Shown here in pieces: positions 55,003 to 63,603 of a stretch of DNA of 64,000 nt (its first letter is position 1; every line of letters starts with the position of its first letter). The stretch covers positions 345,099 to 409,098 of the forward strand of contig QZDX01000001.1 of assembly GCA_009917555.1 (NCBI GenBank), in the 5' to 3' direction. This DNA comes from a bacterium 1XD21-13. GTDB lineage: Bacteria; Bacillota; Clostridia; Lachnospirales; Lachnospiraceae. A program made the translations under genes and the position numbers. Below the pieces are notes generated by a model. It was not told where the DNA came from. It ran no database searches and worked only from the letters and a program-made list of their open reading frames with translations.

Positions 55003-56394
55003 ATGAAAAAGGGCGGAGTTACAGTATTTTTAAGTCTTATGCTGGCGGTCCTGCTGTTTTTCTTCCAGGCATGTCTTCAATCTGCCCGTGTGGCCTTTCT
55101 GCGCAGCCAGACACAGGAGGCCCTGGAGCTTGCGGAGTATTCCATTCTCTCTGAGTACCATCGGGAGCTCTTTGAGCGCTATGGCCTCATCTATGTGGAG
55201 CTTGGATATGGAGGCGGCTTGGAGGATACGGGGTATCTGGAACAGAGACTTCGGGAATTTTTAAAGGTAAATGTGCCAAAGGGAGCGGTGATGGCAGTGG
55301 AGGCCTGGGACTTTTCACGGGCGTCGGACGGGAGAGGAATGGCCTGGTATGAGCAGGCGGTATCCTGCATGAAGCAGAAAACAGGCGCGGCAATTCTGGA
55401 TCAGCTTCGCTCCTGCGAGGAATGGGGAAGGCAGGCGGAGGAACAGAGCACCGCGTACGAGGAGATAAGGACAAGGGAAGAAAAAAATCTGGAGGAGCTC
55501 CGCCAGCGCCGGGAGATGGAAGAGCAGGTGTATACACCGGACCCCGTATCATCCGTGAGTACTCTGCAGGGAGGAAGCTGCCTGCATCTGCTTCTTCCGG
55601 ATACGGGCAGTGTATCGGGGAAAAAAGCAGTGTTGGAAAATGTGCCCTCACGGAGAAACTGTCTGACCGGAAGCGGTCCACGGGGGATTTACAGGGGAAC
55701 GGCAGGGAACGATCTGTTTTTTCACGGATATTTACTGGAGCATCTCACAAATGCAGTGGATCTTCTGACGGGAGATGCCGAAAGCGGCCCCTGGTTGGAT
55801 TACCAGGTGGAGTACCTCATTGGAGGAAAAGACACAGATATCGGAAATCTGGAGGCGGTGTGTAAACAAATTCTGGCAGTCCGTGAGGGGATGAACTATG
55901 CATACCTTTTGACCGATTCCGCAAAACAGGCGGAATGTGAGGCTCTGGCCATAGCACTGGTGGGAGCGACCATGATTCCGGGTCTGGTGGAAGCCGTAAA
56001 GCAGGCATTTTTGCTGGCCTGGGCCTTTGCGGAGAGCGTGGCGGATGTGCGGACACTGTTAAGCGGGAAGAGGTGTGCATTCTGGAAGGGCGATGGTACC
56101 TGGCGTACCTCACTTTCCGGGGCGCTGGACCTTCAGAATTCGGCTTCCGGATTTGATGAAGGAGAGGACTCGGGAGGACTTTCCTACAAGGATTATTTAG
56201 GAATGCTGCTCATGGCGCAGGAGCGTGAGAAAAAGACCATGAGAAGCCTGGATGTGATAGAAGGCGTGATACGCAGACTTCCGGGCTGTGGAGGATTTTA
56301 TGCGGATCAGTGTACGGACAGCTTCCGAGTGCGGACTGTCATTTGGAATGGAAAAGAGTGGGCGGCAGAGCGCACATTCTGCTATGAATGGTAA
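55003..56394 (+). CDS. DUF5702-type protein of the Tad locus
   Basis: 463 residues. The N-terminus KKGGVTVFLSLMLAVLLFFFQACLQSARVAFLRSQTQEALELAEYSILSEYHRELFERYGL is a TadE-like anchor helix followed by a long extracellular helical region. Found with Tad genes in Clostridia; probably a large minor pseudopilin. Starts two bases after the Flp pilin. Confidence 0.82.
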   Translation: MKKGGVTVFLSLMLAVLLFFFQACLQSARVAFLRSQTQEALELAEYSILSEYHRELFERYGLIYVELGYGGGLEDTGYLEQRLREFLKVNVPKGAVMAVEAWDFSRASDGRGMAWYEQAVSCMKQKTGAAILDQLRSCEEWGRQAEEQSTAYEEIRTREEKNLEELRQRREMEEQVYTPDPVSSVSTLQGGSCLHLLLPDTGSVSGKKAVLENVPSRRNCLTGSGPRGIYRGTAGNDLFFHGYLLEHLTNAVDLLTGDAESGPWLDYQVEYLIGGKDTDIGNLEAVCKQILAVREGMNYAYLLTDSAKQAECEALAIALVGATMIPGLVEAVKQAFLLAWAFAESVADVRTLLSGKRCAFWKGDGTWRTSLSGALDLQNSASGFDEGEDSGGLSYKDYLGMLLMAQEREKKTMRSLDVIEGVIRRLPGCGGFYADQCTDSFRVRTVIWNGKEWAAERTFCYEW

Positions 56395-56489
56395 GGGTCC
56401 ATGCACAGAGGCTATATTTCATAAAAAGCATATTTAGGAAAATGATTACAAAAAAGGAGCCTAAAAAGCTACGGAAAAGGGGGTGTACC

Positions 56490-57380
56490 ATGATGTTCTT
56501 TTGTAAGGAGGAGTCTCTTATAAAAACGAAAGCTCTCCAGGCAGTTGCAAATGATTATTCCGGAAGTTCAACGGATATTCTATGTGATGATCAAATTTCT
56601 TCCTACAAAAGAATGTCATGGTGCGCCTCTTGGAGAGCTCGCGGCAGCATGACTGTGGAGGCGGCTCTTGCATTTCCCTTCTTTGTGTTTGTTCTGACAG
56701 CTCTTTTATATCTGTTGGTGCTTCTGCGGATAGAGACAGAGGTTGGACGGGCGCTTACGGATGCAGGCAGGGAGATGGCCCAGAATGCGTCCCTTATGGA
56801 GAGCTCTCTTCTGGCAGGAACGGAGGGGAAGGCCAGGGTAAAGGAATACCTGGACGGGCGCTCAGGGGTAGAAATGCTTCAAAACGGAGCAGATGGAATA
56901 TCTCTGGCTGGGAGCACCTGGAGCTTTGAAGACAGCATTCTAACGTTGAGGGCTTCCTACCAGGTGCTTCTCCCTCCTGGGATTTCCTGGTTTCATCCTG
57001 TCAGGATTACTCAGACAAAAGTCCTTCGAGGATGGACTGGATTTGGGAAAAGGCAGGCATTTTCAGGGGAACAGGGGGAGGAGGTGGTCTATGTGACAGA
57101 CTACGGGACCGTGTATCACCGCAGATTAAACTGCAGACATTTGAAGCTTTTTGTTCAGCAGGCGGCTTTTTCGCAGATTGCAGGTCTGCGCAATGAGAGC
57201 GGGGGAAAATACACTCCCTGCGAGCGGTGCTGGAGGGACGGAAGTCAGGTTGTTTATGTTACAAAGGACGGAAACAGATATCATGAAACCTTGAATTGCT
57301 CCGGACTGGTGAGGGGAATTCGGACGGTTTTGATTTCGGAGACGGGCGGACTTCCTCCCTGCTCCGTGTGTGGAGGATAG
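56490..57380 (+). CDS. TadE-like pseudopilin with duplicated cysteine-rich tail
   Basis: 296 residues from ATG 56490 (AAGGGGG site); the frame extends to 56388. A 50-residue polar N-terminus precedes the TadE helix RGSMTVEAALAFPFFVFVLTALLYLLVLL. The C-terminus carries two copies of a module: YVTDYGTVYHRRLNC...CERC and YVTKDGNRYHETLNC...CSVC. Each has a His, a Cys and a CxxC, which suggests zinc or disulfide-stabilised units at the pilus surface. The modules are not part of ordinary TadE. Confidence 0.82.
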   Translation: MMFFCKEESLIKTKALQAVANDYSGSSTDILCDDQISSYKRMSWCASWRARGSMTVEAALAFPFFVFVLTALLYLLVLLRIETEVGRALTDAGREMAQNASLMESSLLAGTEGKARVKEYLDGRSGVEMLQNGADGISLAGSTWSFEDSILTLRASYQVLLPPGISWFHPVRITQTKVLRGWTGFGKRQAFSGEQGEEVVYVTDYGTVYHRRLNCRHLKLFVQQAAFSQIAGLRNESGGKYTPCERCWRDGSQVVYVTKDGNRYHETLNCSGLVRGIRTVLISETGGLPPCSVCGG

Positions 57381-57392
57381 AAGCATATAAAT

Positions 57393-57818
57393 ATGGAAGA
57401 AAGAATAATAAAATCAGCCGTTTTCCTGTTGCTTTTTATTAACGGTATTCTGGATTGGAAAAAGGGCGAGATAAGCCTTGCCAGTCTGGGAGCCTTCGGG
57501 GCAGCGGGAATCGGCTTGAATATGTGGCTGGACTACCAGAGCTTTTTCGAGGTGGCAGGAGGCATAGGACTTGGAATTCTGCTTCTGGTTACGGCATTTT
57601 TTACCAGGGAGGCCATTGGCTTTGGAGATGGTCTGCTGCTCTGTGTTACCGGAATTTACCTTGGGTTCTGGGAAAACCTGAATCTGCTGTTTTTGGGTGC
57701 GGTTTGCAGTGCAGGGATTCTGGGTTTTGGTATTCTGGCAGGAAAAATAAAGCTGGCAGATCGGGTTCCGCTGGTTCCCTTTTTACTGCTGGCATTTATG
57801 GGGAGGTTGATTTTGTGA
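57393..57818 (+). CDS. A24 prepilin peptidase (TadV/CpaA type)
   Basis: Membrane aspartyl protease of 141 residues. Asp21 (ILDWKKGEI) and Asp79 in the GxGD motif IGFGDGLLL are the catalytic pair. About four to five hydrophobic segments. It would cut the Flp pilin and TadE proteins of this operon. Confidence 0.88.
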   Translation: MEERIIKSAVFLLLFINGILDWKKGEISLASLGAFGAAGIGLNMWLDYQSFFEVAGGIGLGILLLVTAFFTREAIGFGDGLLLCVTGIYLGFWENLNLLFLGAVCSAGILGFGILAGKIKLADRVPLVPFLLLAFMGRLIL

Positions 57819-58225
57819 GAGAAAAACTAAAAAAAGGGAGCTTTACGGTGGAAGCATCCATGCTGATTCCATTTTTGATTTTAATTCTGTTTGTATTTCT
57901 CTGTCTTTGTCTGTACCTCCATGACAGGAGTGTTCTGTCCTCCTGTGCGGCGGAGCTGGCTGGAAAGGGGGCAGCGGAAAAATATCAGACGGAAAAGGAG
58001 CTGGAGGCATGGCTTCAGGGACAGGCGGCAGGGCTGGCAAGAGGAAAGCTTCTCTGTCTGAGAGAGACAGAGGCTGCCGTGAAGGTTACAAAACAGAAAA
58101 TTACGGTAAGCTATATGGGGCGAACCGGTCTTCTTGGGGGATTGACGGCAAAAGAAGAGGAGCAGGCTGCCCGCCTGAATCCGACCAAAAGGCTTAGAAG
58201 TATTCGAGAACTGAAAAAACTTTAA
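57815..58225 (+). CDS. Second TadE-like pseudopilin
   Basis: 136 residues starting at GTG 57815, whose first bases overlap the peptidase stop (GTGA); GGGAGG lies 11 bases before it. The N-terminal KKGSFTVEASMLIPFLILILFVFLCLCLYLHDR is a TadE anchor helix. The rest is polar. Confidence 0.82.
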   Translation: MREKLKKGSFTVEASMLIPFLILILFVFLCLCLYLHDRSVLSSCAAELAGKGAAEKYQTEKELEAWLQGQAAGLARGKLLCLRETEAAVKVTKQKITVSYMGRTGLLGGLTAKEEEQAARLNPTKRLRSIRELKKL

Positions 58226-58267
58226 AAGCAGCAGGGAAGCTGCGGAACAAAAAATAGGGGTTATGGC

Positions 58268-59308
58268 ATGAGAACATCATATAAACGAGAACTTGATCAC
58301 AACTATCTGATCCTGGAGCAGGAGATGTTTCAGAGTAATTATCAGACAGAAATGCTTATAAAAAACAGAATTCCAGGCCTGTTAGAATGTACCTTAAGCA
58401 GAATGGACAAATCAGCAGCTTTTTATTATGAAATTACCTCCCGGCAGAACCTCCGCCTGGTATTGGAGCGTAAGCGGCTGTCAGCCTTTCAACTGGAGGC
58501 GCTGCTTGACGGTCTTTTGCGGACAGCGGGAAGCTGCGAGGAATATCTTTTGGATACTCAGACATTGATTCTGGAACCGGACTATATCTATCTGGACCCG
58601 GATACCTGGGAATTTTTCTTCTGCCTGTTTCCTTTTTATGATGGAAGCATGAAAAACGGACTTTCGGAGCTGGCGGAATATCTCTTAGACCGTCTGGATA
58701 AGCAGGACTCAGGAGCCGTAGCCCTTGGATATGAATTCTATCGTATGGCAGGGGAGGAAAATGTGTCTCTGGAACAGATTCTCTCCACGTGGAAGGAGGG
58801 CAAGACGAAAGAGAAAACAGAGGAGGAAGGGCCGCAAAAAGCGGATGAAGGAGAGGGGGCGAAGAGAACAAAGCCAGATATGCAGGCGGAGACACAGATA
58901 AAAGCGGTCACAGATCATTCCCAGCCTCATAGTGAGAGAGGAGAAACTACATTTTTAAAGAAGGCCTCCGGCCTGGTGCTGCGCAGCGAGAATCCGACCT
59001 ATCCAAGCATGGAGATCACAGGCGACCAGTTCCTGATCGGGAAGAAAAAGGATGTCGTAGACGGTTTTATCAAAGCAAGGGGAATCTCCAGGCTTCATGG
59101 GAAGATTTCAAAGGAGAACGGAATCTATTATCTGACCGATTTGAATTCCACCAACGGAACCTTTCTAAACGGTGGCCGCCTGGAAGTGAACGAAAAAGCT
59201 CGCATTCGTTCCGGTGACTATATCGGTTTCGCAGATGTGAAATATGTGGTAGATCTTTCGGGGGAACTACTTTATAATAAGAGCGAAAGGGAGGAGATGG
59301 CATGCTGA
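58268..59308 (+). CDS. FHA-domain protein of the Tad locus (DUF6382-like N-terminus)
   Basis: 346 residues. The N-terminal ~170 residues (NYLILEQE...LECTLSRMDKSAAFYYEITSRQNL) resemble the DUF6382 family found with Tad genes in Clostridia. A charged linker (about 175-225) leads to an FHA domain (about 235-335) with ISRLHGKISKENG and LTDLNSTNGTFLNG, which binds phosphothreonine. No kinase is in the window. Likely a regulatory or scaffolding partner of the machine. Confidence 0.85.
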   Translation: MRTSYKRELDHNYLILEQEMFQSNYQTEMLIKNRIPGLLECTLSRMDKSAAFYYEITSRQNLRLVLERKRLSAFQLEALLDGLLRTAGSCEEYLLDTQTLILEPDYIYLDPDTWEFFFCLFPFYDGSMKNGLSELAEYLLDRLDKQDSGAVALGYEFYRMAGEENVSLEQILSTWKEGKTKEKTEEEGPQKADEGEGAKRTKPDMQAETQIKAVTDHSQPHSERGETTFLKKASGLVLRSENPTYPSMEITGDQFLIGKKKDVVDGFIKARGISRLHGKISKENGIYYLTDLNSTNGTFLNGGRLEVNEKARIRSGDYIGFADVKYVVDLSGELLYNKSEREEMAC

Positions 59309-59637
59309 AGCTGGAGATAAAGATGGATGAAGAGAAAATCAGGGAAGAACAGAAATATACATCAGAATTGATTTATCAGACGATAGATAAGGCTTTTTTT
59401 AAGCATCAGCTTCGCAAAGAGGTGGAGCCGGATGGGACCAGGGTGTTTTATGGAACGGGAAATAAGTATGACTATGGCGCCTTTGGGCTTTTGATTACAA
59501 CTTTGAGTGAAAAAAACTGGTTTATGGATTATGTAATAAAATGGGTTTGGTACAACAGTGATCGAGGAAGAGATGAGGAGGATTTCTCAGAAGAAGATGT
59601 GCTGTATTTTTATACAAAAAAGGAGAGCATTGCTTAG
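59302..59637 (+). CDS. Probable antitoxin partner of the VapD-like gene
   Basis: 111 residues, acidic, no known domain recognised. Contains GTGNKYDYGAFGLLITTLSEKNWFMDYVIKWVWYNSD. Its start overlaps the end of the FHA gene by seven bases and it has GGGAGGAG upstream. Its stop overlaps the next start by one base (TAGTG). Small size, strict coupling and the VapD-like neighbour argue for an antitoxin or immunity role; this is inference. AT-rich compared with the surrounding genes. Confidence 0.6.
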   Translation: MLKLEIKMDEEKIREEQKYTSELIYQTIDKAFFKHQLRKEVEPDGTRVFYGTGNKYDYGAFGLLITTLSEKNWFMDYVIKWVWYNSDRGRDEEDFSEEDVLYFYTKKESIA

Positions 59638-59975
59638 TGAATAGAAGGGAACAATTGTGTTATAAAGCCTTATATTTTGACTTGTCTATTGAGGCATTAA
59701 AGAAATTTTTTTCTCATAAAAATCCGAAAGGAGCATACGAAAAGCTTCAAAAATTTTTTATAAGCAATCATTTTTCCCATGAGCAGTATTCGGGATATCA
59801 TTCTCAATATAAGACGACTGATTTGGAAATTTTTCAATTAATACAAAAAATGAGAAAGATATTTCCATGGTTGGAAAGATGTATTAACCGTTTTGAAGTT
59901 GCGGATGTAGGTGAAAACTATAATTTGATAAAGCTGTTCCAGGATAAAGATACAGAGATAGAATTACATATATAA
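59637..59975 (+). CDS. VapD-like (Cas2-fold) endoribonuclease toxin
   Basis: 112 residues from GTG 59637. The N-terminal YKALYFDLSIEALKKFF, the middle LIQKMRKIFPWLERCINRFEVADVGENYNLIKLF and the overall size follow the VapD pattern of Helicobacter and Haemophilus (first strand FDL with the presumed catalytic Asp). It is coupled to the small gene before it. AT content is visibly higher than in the flanking FHA and tatD genes, consistent with lateral acquisition. Confidence 0.68.
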   Translation: MNRREQLCYKALYFDLSIEALKKFFSHKNPKGAYEKLQKFFISNHFSHEQYSGYHSQYKTTDLEIFQLIQKMRKIFPWLERCINRFEVADVGENYNLIKLFQDKDTEIELHI

Positions 59976-60012
59976 TTCTTAAGATCATATAGAAGAAAAA
60001 TGGAGAATCAAA

Positions 60013-60798
60013 ATGATATTTGAAAGCCACGCCCACTATGATGACACTGCCTTTGACACTGACCGGCAGGAGCTTCTGAACCAATGTCAGGCTCAAGGCA
60101 TAGAAACTATTGTAAATGTCAGCGCTAGCCTGAATTCCGTAAAAAGCACACTGGCCCTGGCAGAAGAGTACCCCTTCCTCTATGCCGCCGTGGGCATCCA
60201 CCCGGATGAGGTGGGAGAGCTGGATGAGGCTGCCTTCACCTGGCTGAGAGAGCAGTGCAGGCATCCCAAGGCAGTAGCGGTTGGCGAGATTGGATTGGAT
60301 TATTACTGGGATAAAGAAAAGCACGAGCTTCAAAAATATTGGTTTCAGCGCCAAATGGAGTTGGCAAAGGAACTGAAGCTTCCCATAATTGTACACAGCA
60401 GAGATGCGGCAGCAGATACCCTGGAGGCAGTACGCACAGCCCATTCACCAAAGCTTCGGGGGGTGATTCACTGCTTTTCCTACGGCCCGGAGCTTGCCAG
60501 AGAGTATCTGGATATGGGATACTACATCGGAATCGGCGGAGTGGTCACCTTTAAAAATGCAAAAAAGCTCAAAGAGGTGGTAAAGATAGTACCTATGGAA
60601 CGGATTCTCTTGGAGACGGACTGTCCCTACCTGGCTCCGGAGCCGAACCGGGGCAAACGGAATTCCTCCTTAAACCTCCCTTATGTGGCGGAAGCTATTG
60701 GACAGCTAAAGGGCATAGACACAGAGGAGGTCATCCGCATAACCAATGAAAATGCCAAAGCCCTGTATTTTGGAAACAAGGAGAAGCTGTATGGATAG
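60013..60798 (+). CDS. tatD: TatD family deoxyribonuclease/hydrolase
   Basis: Metal-dependent TIM-barrel nuclease of 261 residues. SHAHYDD (HxH), GEIGLDYYWD, IVHSRDAAADT, HCFSYG and LLETDCPYLAPEP are the family ligand motifs. Overlaps rsmA by eight bases; tatD-rsmA pairing is common in Firmicutes. Confidence 0.93.
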   Translation: MIFESHAHYDDTAFDTDRQELLNQCQAQGIETIVNVSASLNSVKSTLALAEEYPFLYAAVGIHPDEVGELDEAAFTWLREQCRHPKAVAVGEIGLDYYWDKEKHELQKYWFQRQMELAKELKLPIIVHSRDAAADTLEAVRTAHSPKLRGVIHCFSYGPELAREYLDMGYYIGIGGVVTFKNAKKLKEVVKIVPMERILLETDCPYLAPEPNRGKRNSSLNLPYVAEAIGQLKGIDTEEVIRITNENAKALYFGNKEKLYG

Positions 60799-61678
60799 GC
60801 CAAAGCCAACGCTGGGAATTCCCCAGAATACCATTGCCATATTAAATCAATATCGGTTTGTATTTCAAAAAAAGTACGGACAGAATTTTCTGATTGATAC
60901 CCATGTGTTGGATAAGATCATTCGTGCCGCTCAGATTGGACCGGAGGATTTTGTGGTTGAGGTGGGACCGGGGATCGGAACCATGACCCAGTATCTGGCT
61001 TGCGCCGCAGGCAGGGTGACAGCCATAGAGATCGATAAAGCTCTGGTTCCCATTCTGGAGAATACCTTAGAGGGCTATGACAATATAACCATTCTCAACG
61101 AGGACATTTTAAAGGTCGATCTATGCCGTCTGGCAGAGGAGGAAAATGGGGGACGTCCCATCAAGGTGGTGGCAAACCTTCCTTATTACATTACAACGCC
61201 TATTATCATGGGATTGTTTGAAAGCCGTGTGCCGGTAGAGAGTATAACGGTAATGGTGCAAAAAGAGGTGGCAGACCGGATGCGGACAGGTCCGGGGTCC
61301 AAGGACTACGGAGCCTTATCTCTGGCCGTACAGTACTACGCCCGCCCGGAGCTGATTGCCAATGTGCCGCCCAACTGCTTTATGCCAAGGCCGCGGGTGG
61401 GCTCGGCCGTGATTCGTTTGACCAGGCATGAAAAGCCTCCCGTTCAGGTGGAAAATGAAGAATATCTGTTCCAATTGATTCACGCCTCCTTCCAGCAGCG
61501 CAGAAAAACCCTGGTCAATGGCCTGAATCATGCACCAGACATTCACGTGCCCAAGGAAGCCTTTGAGGAAGCCCTAAAGAAAATGGAGCTTTCACCGGGG
61601 ATTCGGGGGGAGGCTATGACCCTTGCACAGTTTGCGGAGCTGGCAAATAGAACATGGAAGCTCCAGCAAGCTCTATAA
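60791..61678 (+). CDS. rsmA: 16S rRNA dimethyladenosine transferase
   Basis: SAM-dependent enzyme of 295 residues that dimethylates two adjacent adenosines near the 3' end of 16S rRNA. KKYGQNFLID, VVEVGPGIGTMTQYL and the NLPYYITTP catalytic motif are present. ATG 60791 inside the tatD end has AAGGAG upstream; an earlier in-frame ATG (60746) is less likely. Confidence 0.95.
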   Translation: MDRPKPTLGIPQNTIAILNQYRFVFQKKYGQNFLIDTHVLDKIIRAAQIGPEDFVVEVGPGIGTMTQYLACAAGRVTAIEIDKALVPILENTLEGYDNITILNEDILKVDLCRLAEEENGGRPIKVVANLPYYITTPIIMGLFESRVPVESITVMVQKEVADRMRTGPGSKDYGALSLAVQYYARPELIANVPPNCFMPRPRVGSAVIRLTRHEKPPVQVENEEYLFQLIHASFQQRRKTLVNGLNHAPDIHVPKEAFEEALKKMELSPGIRGEAMTLAQFAELANRTWKLQQAL

Positions 61679-61829
61679 CAGATCCAATTACCAGAGCTAT
61701 TAAGAACTTTTATGAGATTAGACATGCGAGAGACAAGTCGGGCATAGAATATTCCATAGAAAACCGTAGAGGCCCTTCGGACAGAAATGTAACGGATGGC
61801 TTTGCGAGACAGGAATAGGAGGAACCTCT

Positions 61830-62753
61830 TTGTCTGAGTATAAACGTCTTGTTTCTTATATTTATGAATATGTTCAGGGGGAAAAGCAGGAGAGCTTAGG
61901 TTTCGTAAAGGTCAATGCCAGAGATGGCATCTGCAAAATTCAAATCCATATGCGTGGATTTTATACCCGTGGACAAATGCCCTACAGGGCTTATATATTC
62001 ACGCAAAGGCGCGAACGCCTTTTAGGACAGCTCTTAGGAGAGCTGGAGAGCATCAATGGTGCCTTGGAGTGGAACGGAGTTACAGAGGCTGACAATCTTA
62101 TGAAGGCTGATTTTGGCCTGGAGGACAGCCAGGGGATCTACATTGAGGGAGAGGACCACGTTTATGCCGCCCAATGGGAGGACTTTCCGGTAAATGTGGA
62201 TCAGTTTGAGCCATTAAGGAGGTCGGTCAGGCAGGCTGTGGATGGAGCATCTAAGGAAACAGCTTCACAGTATGAAAGAGAACCGGAGGAAACCGTCCAG
62301 GCTGCGCAGATAACTATGGAAGCTTTGGCTGAGGAAGCGGCGCCACAGGAAATGATAGGGCTGGCGGAGCCAAAGAGAAAGCCCGATTCCAGGCAGGAGC
62401 AATGGGAATATCTCACCAGACATTTCCCGGTGATGCAGTACGTGGACGGAGGGGGAGCCGTCATGTCCAGTATCCGCCTGGATCCCAAAAGTCTCACGAG
62501 AGTGCCCCGTGACAAATGGGAGCTTGGAAACAACAGCTTTCTATTGCATGGCATCTATCATTACCGACATTTACTCCTTCTCAGGCGGCAGACAGAGACG
62601 GAAACAACCTATTACATAGGCGTTCCTGGTGTTTACAGCGATCAGGAACAGATGATGGCCTCCATGTTCGGCTTTCAGGAATTTCGAATGTTGAAGGGGC
62701 CAGGGACGGGAAAGGGCAGCTTCGGCTATTGGTGCCGCACTCTTGGGACATAG
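61830..62753 (+). CDS. Protein of unknown function, Lachnospiraceae-type
   Basis: 307 residues, TTG start with AGGAGG at good distance. The N-terminal domain (about 1-105: YIYEYVQGEKQESLGFVKVNARDGICKIQIHMRGFY) looks like a beta-rich unit. An acidic, Glu/Ala-rich linker (about 140-190) follows. The C-terminal domain (190-307) contains PKSLTRVPRDKWELGNNSFLLHGIYHYRHLLL and ends in FGYWCRTLG. No membrane segment or catalytic motif is seen. Function unknown. Confidence 0.8.
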   Translation: MSEYKRLVSYIYEYVQGEKQESLGFVKVNARDGICKIQIHMRGFYTRGQMPYRAYIFTQRRERLLGQLLGELESINGALEWNGVTEADNLMKADFGLEDSQGIYIEGEDHVYAAQWEDFPVNVDQFEPLRRSVRQAVDGASKETASQYEREPEETVQAAQITMEALAEEAAPQEMIGLAEPKRKPDSRQEQWEYLTRHFPVMQYVDGGGAVMSSIRLDPKSLTRVPRDKWELGNNSFLLHGIYHYRHLLLLRRQTETETTYYIGVPGVYSDQEQMMASMFGFQEFRMLKGPGTGKGSFGYWCRTLGT

Positions 62754-62804
62754 AAATTGCGGGCTGATACTTGGAACGGGCAATGGAGATAGAGGAGAAA
62801 TACC

Positions 62805-63293
62805 ATGACAGAGGACGAAAGATATATGAAAGAGGCTCTGCGCCAGGCCAGAAAAGCAGAGGCTCTTGAGGAGGTTCCCATAGGATGCGTTATTGTGAGG
62901 GAAGGGAAAATCATAGCCCGCGGATACAATCGAAGAAATACCGATAAAAATACACTTTCCCATGCGGAGCTCAATGCAATCCGAAGGGCAAGCAAAAAGA
63001 CAGGGGACTGGAGGCTGGAGGATTGTACCATGTATATCACTCTGGAACCTTGTCAAATGTGTGCCGGAGCAATTGTACAAGCCCGTGTGGGCAGAGTGGT
63101 AATCGGCGCCATGAACCCAAAGGCAGGCTGCGCCGGATCGATTTTGAATCTCCTGGAGCATCCTCAATTTAACCACCAGGCAGAGGTGGAGCACGGGGTG
63201 CTGGAGAGGGAGTGCAGTGAGATGCTGAGTGCATTTTTTCAAAGGCTGCGGGAAAATCGAAAAAAAGAAAAAAACCTGTTGACAAACAAATAA
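62805..63293 (+). CDS. tadA: tRNA-specific adenosine deaminase
   Basis: Zinc deaminase of 162 residues that converts A34 to inosine in tRNA-Arg. His53-Ala-Glu55 (catalytic Glu) and PCxxC with Cys83 and Cys86 complete the zinc site. MNPKAGCAGSILNLL is the TadA-specific segment. AGGAG lies upstream of the ATG. (Not related to the Tad pilus gene of the same name.). Confidence 0.95.
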   Translation: MTEDERYMKEALRQARKAEALEEVPIGCVIVREGKIIARGYNRRNTDKNTLSHAELNAIRRASKKTGDWRLEDCTMYITLEPCQMCAGAIVQARVGRVVIGAMNPKAGCAGSILNLLEHPQFNHQAEVEHGVLERECSEMLSAFFQRLRENRKKEKNLLTNK

Positions 63294-63307
63294 AGGTCAA
63301 GTATAAT
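63279..63307 (+). promoter_or_regulatory. Consensus promoter of tRNA-Ser
   Basis: TTGACA, exactly 17 bases and TATAAT: both hexamers are perfect consensus. The -35 lies inside the end of tadA. Confidence 0.88.
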
Positions 63308-63363
63308 TATTTCTGCGTCACAAGTGGCGCAGAAAAGAATATCGTTTGAAAGATAGAACTTCA

Positions 63364-63452
63364 GGAGAAATACTCAAGAGGCTGAAGAGGCGCCCCTGCT
63401 AAGGGTGTAGGTCGTGAATAACGGCGCGAGGGTTCAAATCCCTCTTTCTCCG
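63364..63452 (+). tRNA. tRNA-Ser (anticodon GCT)
   Basis: Acceptor GGAGAAA/TTTCTCC, anticodon loop CTGCTAA with GCT, a long variable arm (TAGGTCGTGAATAACGGCG) and T loop TTCAAAT. Discriminator G fits serine. CCA is not encoded. 89 bases. Confidence 0.93.
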
Positions 63453-63491
63453 TTTCTTTTCAAAAGATATTTTTTTTGCCCTTTCCAGTCA

Positions 63492-63520
63492 TTGACAGAA
63501 GAGGGACAAGATGATATAAT
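63492..63520 (+). promoter_or_regulatory. rRNA operon promoter P1
   Basis: TTGACA, 17 bases and TATAAT, perfect hexamers. It is the first of two tandem promoters before the 16S gene. Confidence 0.82.
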
Positions 63521-63574
63521 ATAATTCCACCGCGTTGATAAGAAAATGTTTTTGAAAAAATACAAAATAAAGTA

Positions 63575-63603
63575 TTGACAAAGCAAAAACGACGTGGTAA
63601 GAT
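63575..63603 (+). promoter_or_regulatory. rRNA operon promoter P2
   Basis: TTGACA, 17 bases and TAAGAT, with an A/T-only upstream stretch resembling an UP element (AAAAAATACAAAATAAAG). About 325 bases before the 16S start. Confidence 0.8.

Noticed and set aside
63440..63480. Terminator after tRNA-Ser
   Set aside because: A run of eight Ts exists at about 63469-63476, but the preceding TCTTTT/AAAAGA pairing has almost no loop, so it is not a convincing intrinsic terminator.
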